From positions 634,501 to 698,500 of the forward strand of contig NZ_LT827010.1 in assembly GCF_900119315.1 (NCBI RefSeq): 64,000 nt of DNA, in the 5' to 3' direction. The translations under genes were made by a program, and so were the position numbers. Below are positions 61,966 to 64,000 of this stretch, one piece after another. Every line of letters begins with the position of its first letter. The first letter of the stretch is position 1. The stretch is from Actinoplanes sp. SE50/110. Its GTDB lineage: Bacteria; Actinomycetota; Actinomycetes; Mycobacteriales; Micromonosporaceae. The notes beneath the pieces were generated by a model, which saw only the letters and a program-made list of their open reading frames with translations, did no database searches and was not told the origin of the DNA.

Positions 61966-62691
61966 ATGACAAGACTGGCTGTGGTCACCGGTGGTGGCAC
62001 CGGAATCGGCAAGGCGACCGCCGGCATGCTGGCCGGCGAGGGCTACGACGTGATCATCGTGGGCCGGCGACCCGAGGTGCTCGCCGACGCGGTGAAGTGG
62101 ATCGGCCCGCAGGCCTCCGCGGTCACCGCCGACGCCGCCGACCCGGCGCAGGTCCCCCGGATCGTCGAGGCGGTCGCCGGTCGGGCGGTGGACGTCCTGG
62201 TCAACAATGCCGGCGCGTTCATCGGCGGCGACGACAGCACGCTGGACGGCGTGGCCGCACGCTGGCGGGCCAACCTCGACTCCAACGTGCTCACCGCGGT
62301 GCTGACGACCACCGCGCTGCTGCCACTGCTCCGCCGGCCGGGCGGCAAGATCATCCTGACCAGCTCGATCGCGGCCCAGCGCGGGGGCGGGGGGCCGTAT
62401 TCCGCGGCGAAATCCGCCCTGCACGGCTACGCACTGGACCTGGCGGTGAACCTGGGCGGGGAGGGCATCACAGCCAACGTGATCTCGCCCGGATACATCA
62501 CCGACAGCGAGTTCTTCGACGGCCGGATGACGCCGGAGGGGCACGCCAAGCGGGTCGACTCCGCACTGGTCAAGCGCGCCGGTGAGCCGCAGGAGATCGC
62601 CGAGGCGGTGCGGTGGCTGGTCGGGCCGGGCGGCGGTTTCGTGACCGGTCAGATCGTCAACGTCAACGGCGGGACGGTCCTCGGCCGCTGA
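61966..62691 (+). CDS. Short-chain dehydrogenase/reductase
   Basis: 241 residues. Cofactor site 'VVTGGGTGIGKATAGMLAG', 'VLVNNAGAFIGG', catalytic Ser in 'IILTSSIAAQRGGGG', and Tyr-x3-Lys in 'PYSAAKSAL'. It ends 'TGQIVNVNGGTVLG'. 'IIVGRRPE' after the second strand suggests NADP preference. It lies 36 bases after the kinase gene on the same strand. Substrate unknown. Confidence 0.88.
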   Translation: MTRLAVVTGGGTGIGKATAGMLAGEGYDVIIVGRRPEVLADAVKWIGPQASAVTADAADPAQVPRIVEAVAGRAVDVLVNNAGAFIGGDDSTLDGVAARWRANLDSNVLTAVLTTTALLPLLRRPGGKIILTSSIAAQRGGGGPYSAAKSALHGYALDLAVNLGGEGITANVISPGYITDSEFFDGRMTPEGHAKRVDSALVKRAGEPQEIAEAVRWLVGPGGGFVTGQIVNVNGGTVLGR

Positions 62692-62789
62692 TCCGGCCGC
62701 TGTCGGGCCGGGTCGGCGTGCACCGGTCGGCCGCTGAGCGGGTGCCCCGGTGGCCGGGACGGCCGGCCACCGAAGCGGCGCCCGGCTGG

Positions 62790-63188
62790 TCATTGGCTGC
62801 CTCCGGTGAATCGGCCCTCATCGGGACGGTTCGGCCGGAAGCGCAGACCGGACCAGCGGTCGTCGATCGCCACCTGGCCGCACGGCCGCATGTCGAAATC
62901 GGCCACGATCGGCCACAGCGTGTCGCGATTGATGTCCGCCTTGTTGCCCTTCGGATAGGCGATCCAGAAGGCACTCGGCTTGTCCAGGTCGGCCCGGTGC
63001 TCGGTGAGCTGGGCGCGCACCGAGGCGGCATCCTCGGCGAACAGCACAGCGGTGCCGGCGGCGGCCAGCGATCCGGTCTCGCGCACACCCTCCGGCATCG
63101 GTGTGAGCAGCGGCAGGCGTGCCGGCTGGCTGAGCCAGACGGTGGAATTCGGCTTGATCAACAGCTTCTCGGCGATCGTTTTGCTCAT
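62790..63188 (-). CDS. Small DUF3052-like protein
   Basis: 132 residues from the ATG at 63188 (the longer frame is unsupported). 'MSKTIAEKLLIKPNSTVWLSQPARL' opens the domain, 'FWIAYPKGNKADINRDTLWPI' lies in the middle, and 'CGQVAIDDRWSGLRFRPNRPDEGRF' near the end, a pattern of the DUF3052-type proteins that follow 'W.AYPK..TDL..D'. Function unknown. Cytoplasmic, no metal site evident. Confidence 0.75.
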   Translation of the reverse strand: MSKTIAEKLLIKPNSTVWLSQPARLPLLTPMPEGVRETGSLAAAGTAVLFAEDAASVRAQLTEHRADLDKPSAFWIAYPKGNKADINRDTLWPIVADFDMRPCGQVAIDDRWSGLRFRPNRPDEGRFTGGSQ

Positions 63189-63481
63189 GCCCTGAGACTT
63201 CCATTCAGCAGTGGGTCCGGGTCGGATTTGCGGTCGATGCCAGCCGGTCACCCGGCCGCCGGCGCGGCGGTGACCGGGCCGGGTGCGGCGTTCCGCCCGG
63301 GCGGAACCGTCGACTCGCTGCCGTCATGGCTCGCATCGCTTCCTCCCCGTCGCGAGAAGTTCGGATGCCCAGCAGCTTGGCCCGGCGCGGCGACCGCCGC
63401 ACGACTTTCTCCTCGTTCTGTGGATAACCCCGGACTGTGGATAACTCCGGTTCTGTCGGTGGCGGCTGATAGACATGCCGG

Positions 63482-64000
63482 GTGACCGAGACGACGCGGA
63501 TGACAGCCGATGCGGCCGAGCGGGCGAGTGTGCGGGAGCGCGCCGAGCAGGTGCTGCGCCGGCTCGCCGGAGAGCACGCGAGACTGCGAGAGGATCAGTG
63601 GCGTGCCATCGAGGCGCTCACCGTCGACCGGCGCCGGGTGCTGTGCGTGCAGCGCACCGGGTGGGGCAAGTCGGCGGTCTATTTCGTGGCCACCGCCCTG
63701 CTGCGGGCCGGCGGTTCGGCCGGCCCCACGGTGATCGTGTCCCCGCTGCTCGCGCTCATGCGCAACCAGGTCGACGCGGCTGCCCGGGCCGGCATCCGGG
63801 CTCGCACCATCAACTCGGCCAACCTCGACGAGTGGTCCGAGATCGAGCAGGAGATCCGGGCCGGCACGGTCGACGTGCTGCTGATCAGCCCCGAGCGGCT
63901 GAACAATCCCGACTTCCGCGACAACGTGCTGCCCGGCCTCGCCCACAGCACCGGGCTGCTCGTGGTCGACGAGGCGCACTGCGTCTCCGACTGGGGTCAC
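63482..64000 (+). CDS. RecQ-family DEAH helicase, 5' part (runs off the window)
   Basis: The first 173 codons from a GTG at 63482 (an ATG at 63500 is also possible). Helicase motif 0 Gln ('LREDQWRAIEAL'), motif I 'QRTGWGKSAVYFVATALL', Ia 'VIVSPLLALMRNQVDAA', Ib-like 'LLISPERLNNPDF' and motif II 'LLVVDEAHCVSDWGH' are present in RecQ order and spacing. The 3'-5' DNA helicase core is predicted; the C-terminal part lies beyond the window. Confidence 0.92.
   Translation, partial: MTETTRMTADAAERASVRERAEQVLRRLAGEHARLREDQWRAIEALTVDRRRVLCVQRTGWGKSAVYFVATALLRAGGSAGPTVIVSPLLALMRNQVDAAARAGIRARTINSANLDEWSEIEQEIRAGTVDVLLISPERLNNPDFRDNVLPGLAHSTGLLVVDEAHCVSDWGH

Overview
The window is GC-rich (about 70%) DNA from an actinomycete, most likely the Micromonosporaceae (Actinoplanes or a close relative). 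The evidence is GTG starts, many secreted proteins, an ECF sigma factor of the SigE group next to a membrane anti-sigma-like protein, an Rpf/LysM muralytic enzyme behind a c-di-AMP riboswitch, and Rhs/FG-GAP proteins. This taxon is an inference from family content; no rRNA is present. I see no intact insertion sequence, prophage or CRISPR array.

Layout. 1-4.0 kb: the tail of a secreted discoidin-domain protein, a TPR-GGDEF diguanylate cyclase, and a sigma factor with its membrane partner. 4.2-11.3 kb: an accessory island. A decapitated FG-GAP/Ig-like pseudogene meets head-to-head a 5'-truncated Rhs protein that ends in a HINT domain and an AT-richer, unrecognised toxin-like tip. A Clp-N-like protein and two small orphan genes follow, and the island ends at tRNA-Arg(CCT). 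11.5-17.2 kb: TetR, an MMPL transporter with an ABC-ATPase-like tail, a YhgE/Pip protein and a small lipoprotein, with an inverted-repeat operator. 17.4-21.5 kb: two secreted hydrolases separated by the ghost of a SNF2 helicase. 21.8-23.4 kb: a translationally coupled ribA-deaminase-MarR operon under a large inverted repeat. 23.5-29.1 kb: a GT2 polysaccharide synthase fused to an EAL domain, divergent from a membrane-anchored GH18 chitinase-like protein, and a Gly-rich secreted protein. 29.5-36.6 kb: a 1,599-residue extracellular nuclease/5'-nucleotidase, LysR with a divergent NTF2-like gene, and the riboswitch-controlled Rpf. 36.9-42.2 kb: metabolic and repair genes with several tandem repeats. 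42.7-46.1 kb: two membrane glycosyltransferases. 46.2-47.5 kb: DAHP synthase with a leader peptide containing Phe-Tyr-Trp-Phe, an antiterminator and a terminator. 47.5-49.9 kb: a two-component system. 50-53.6 kb: TPR, Smr, M28 peptidase and a small zinc-ribbon protein. 53.7-57.7 kb: a coupled signalling operon (response regulator-PP2C phosphatase, CHASE3-type kinase, Rcp1-type regulator, inositol-phosphatase family). 57.8-64 kb: two SDRs, a coiled-coil/ARB_07466-like secreted protein, a Ser/Thr kinase with a CBM2-like sensor domain, a small DUF protein and the start of a RecQ-family helicase.

The strongest unusual signals are the aromatic leader-peptide attenuator of the DAHP synthase gene, the Rhs-HINT-unknown-tip locus with its Clp-N-like neighbour, the MMPL transporter carrying a degenerate nucleotide-binding domain, the GT2-EAL fusion, and the kinase with a carbohydrate-binding-like ectodomain.
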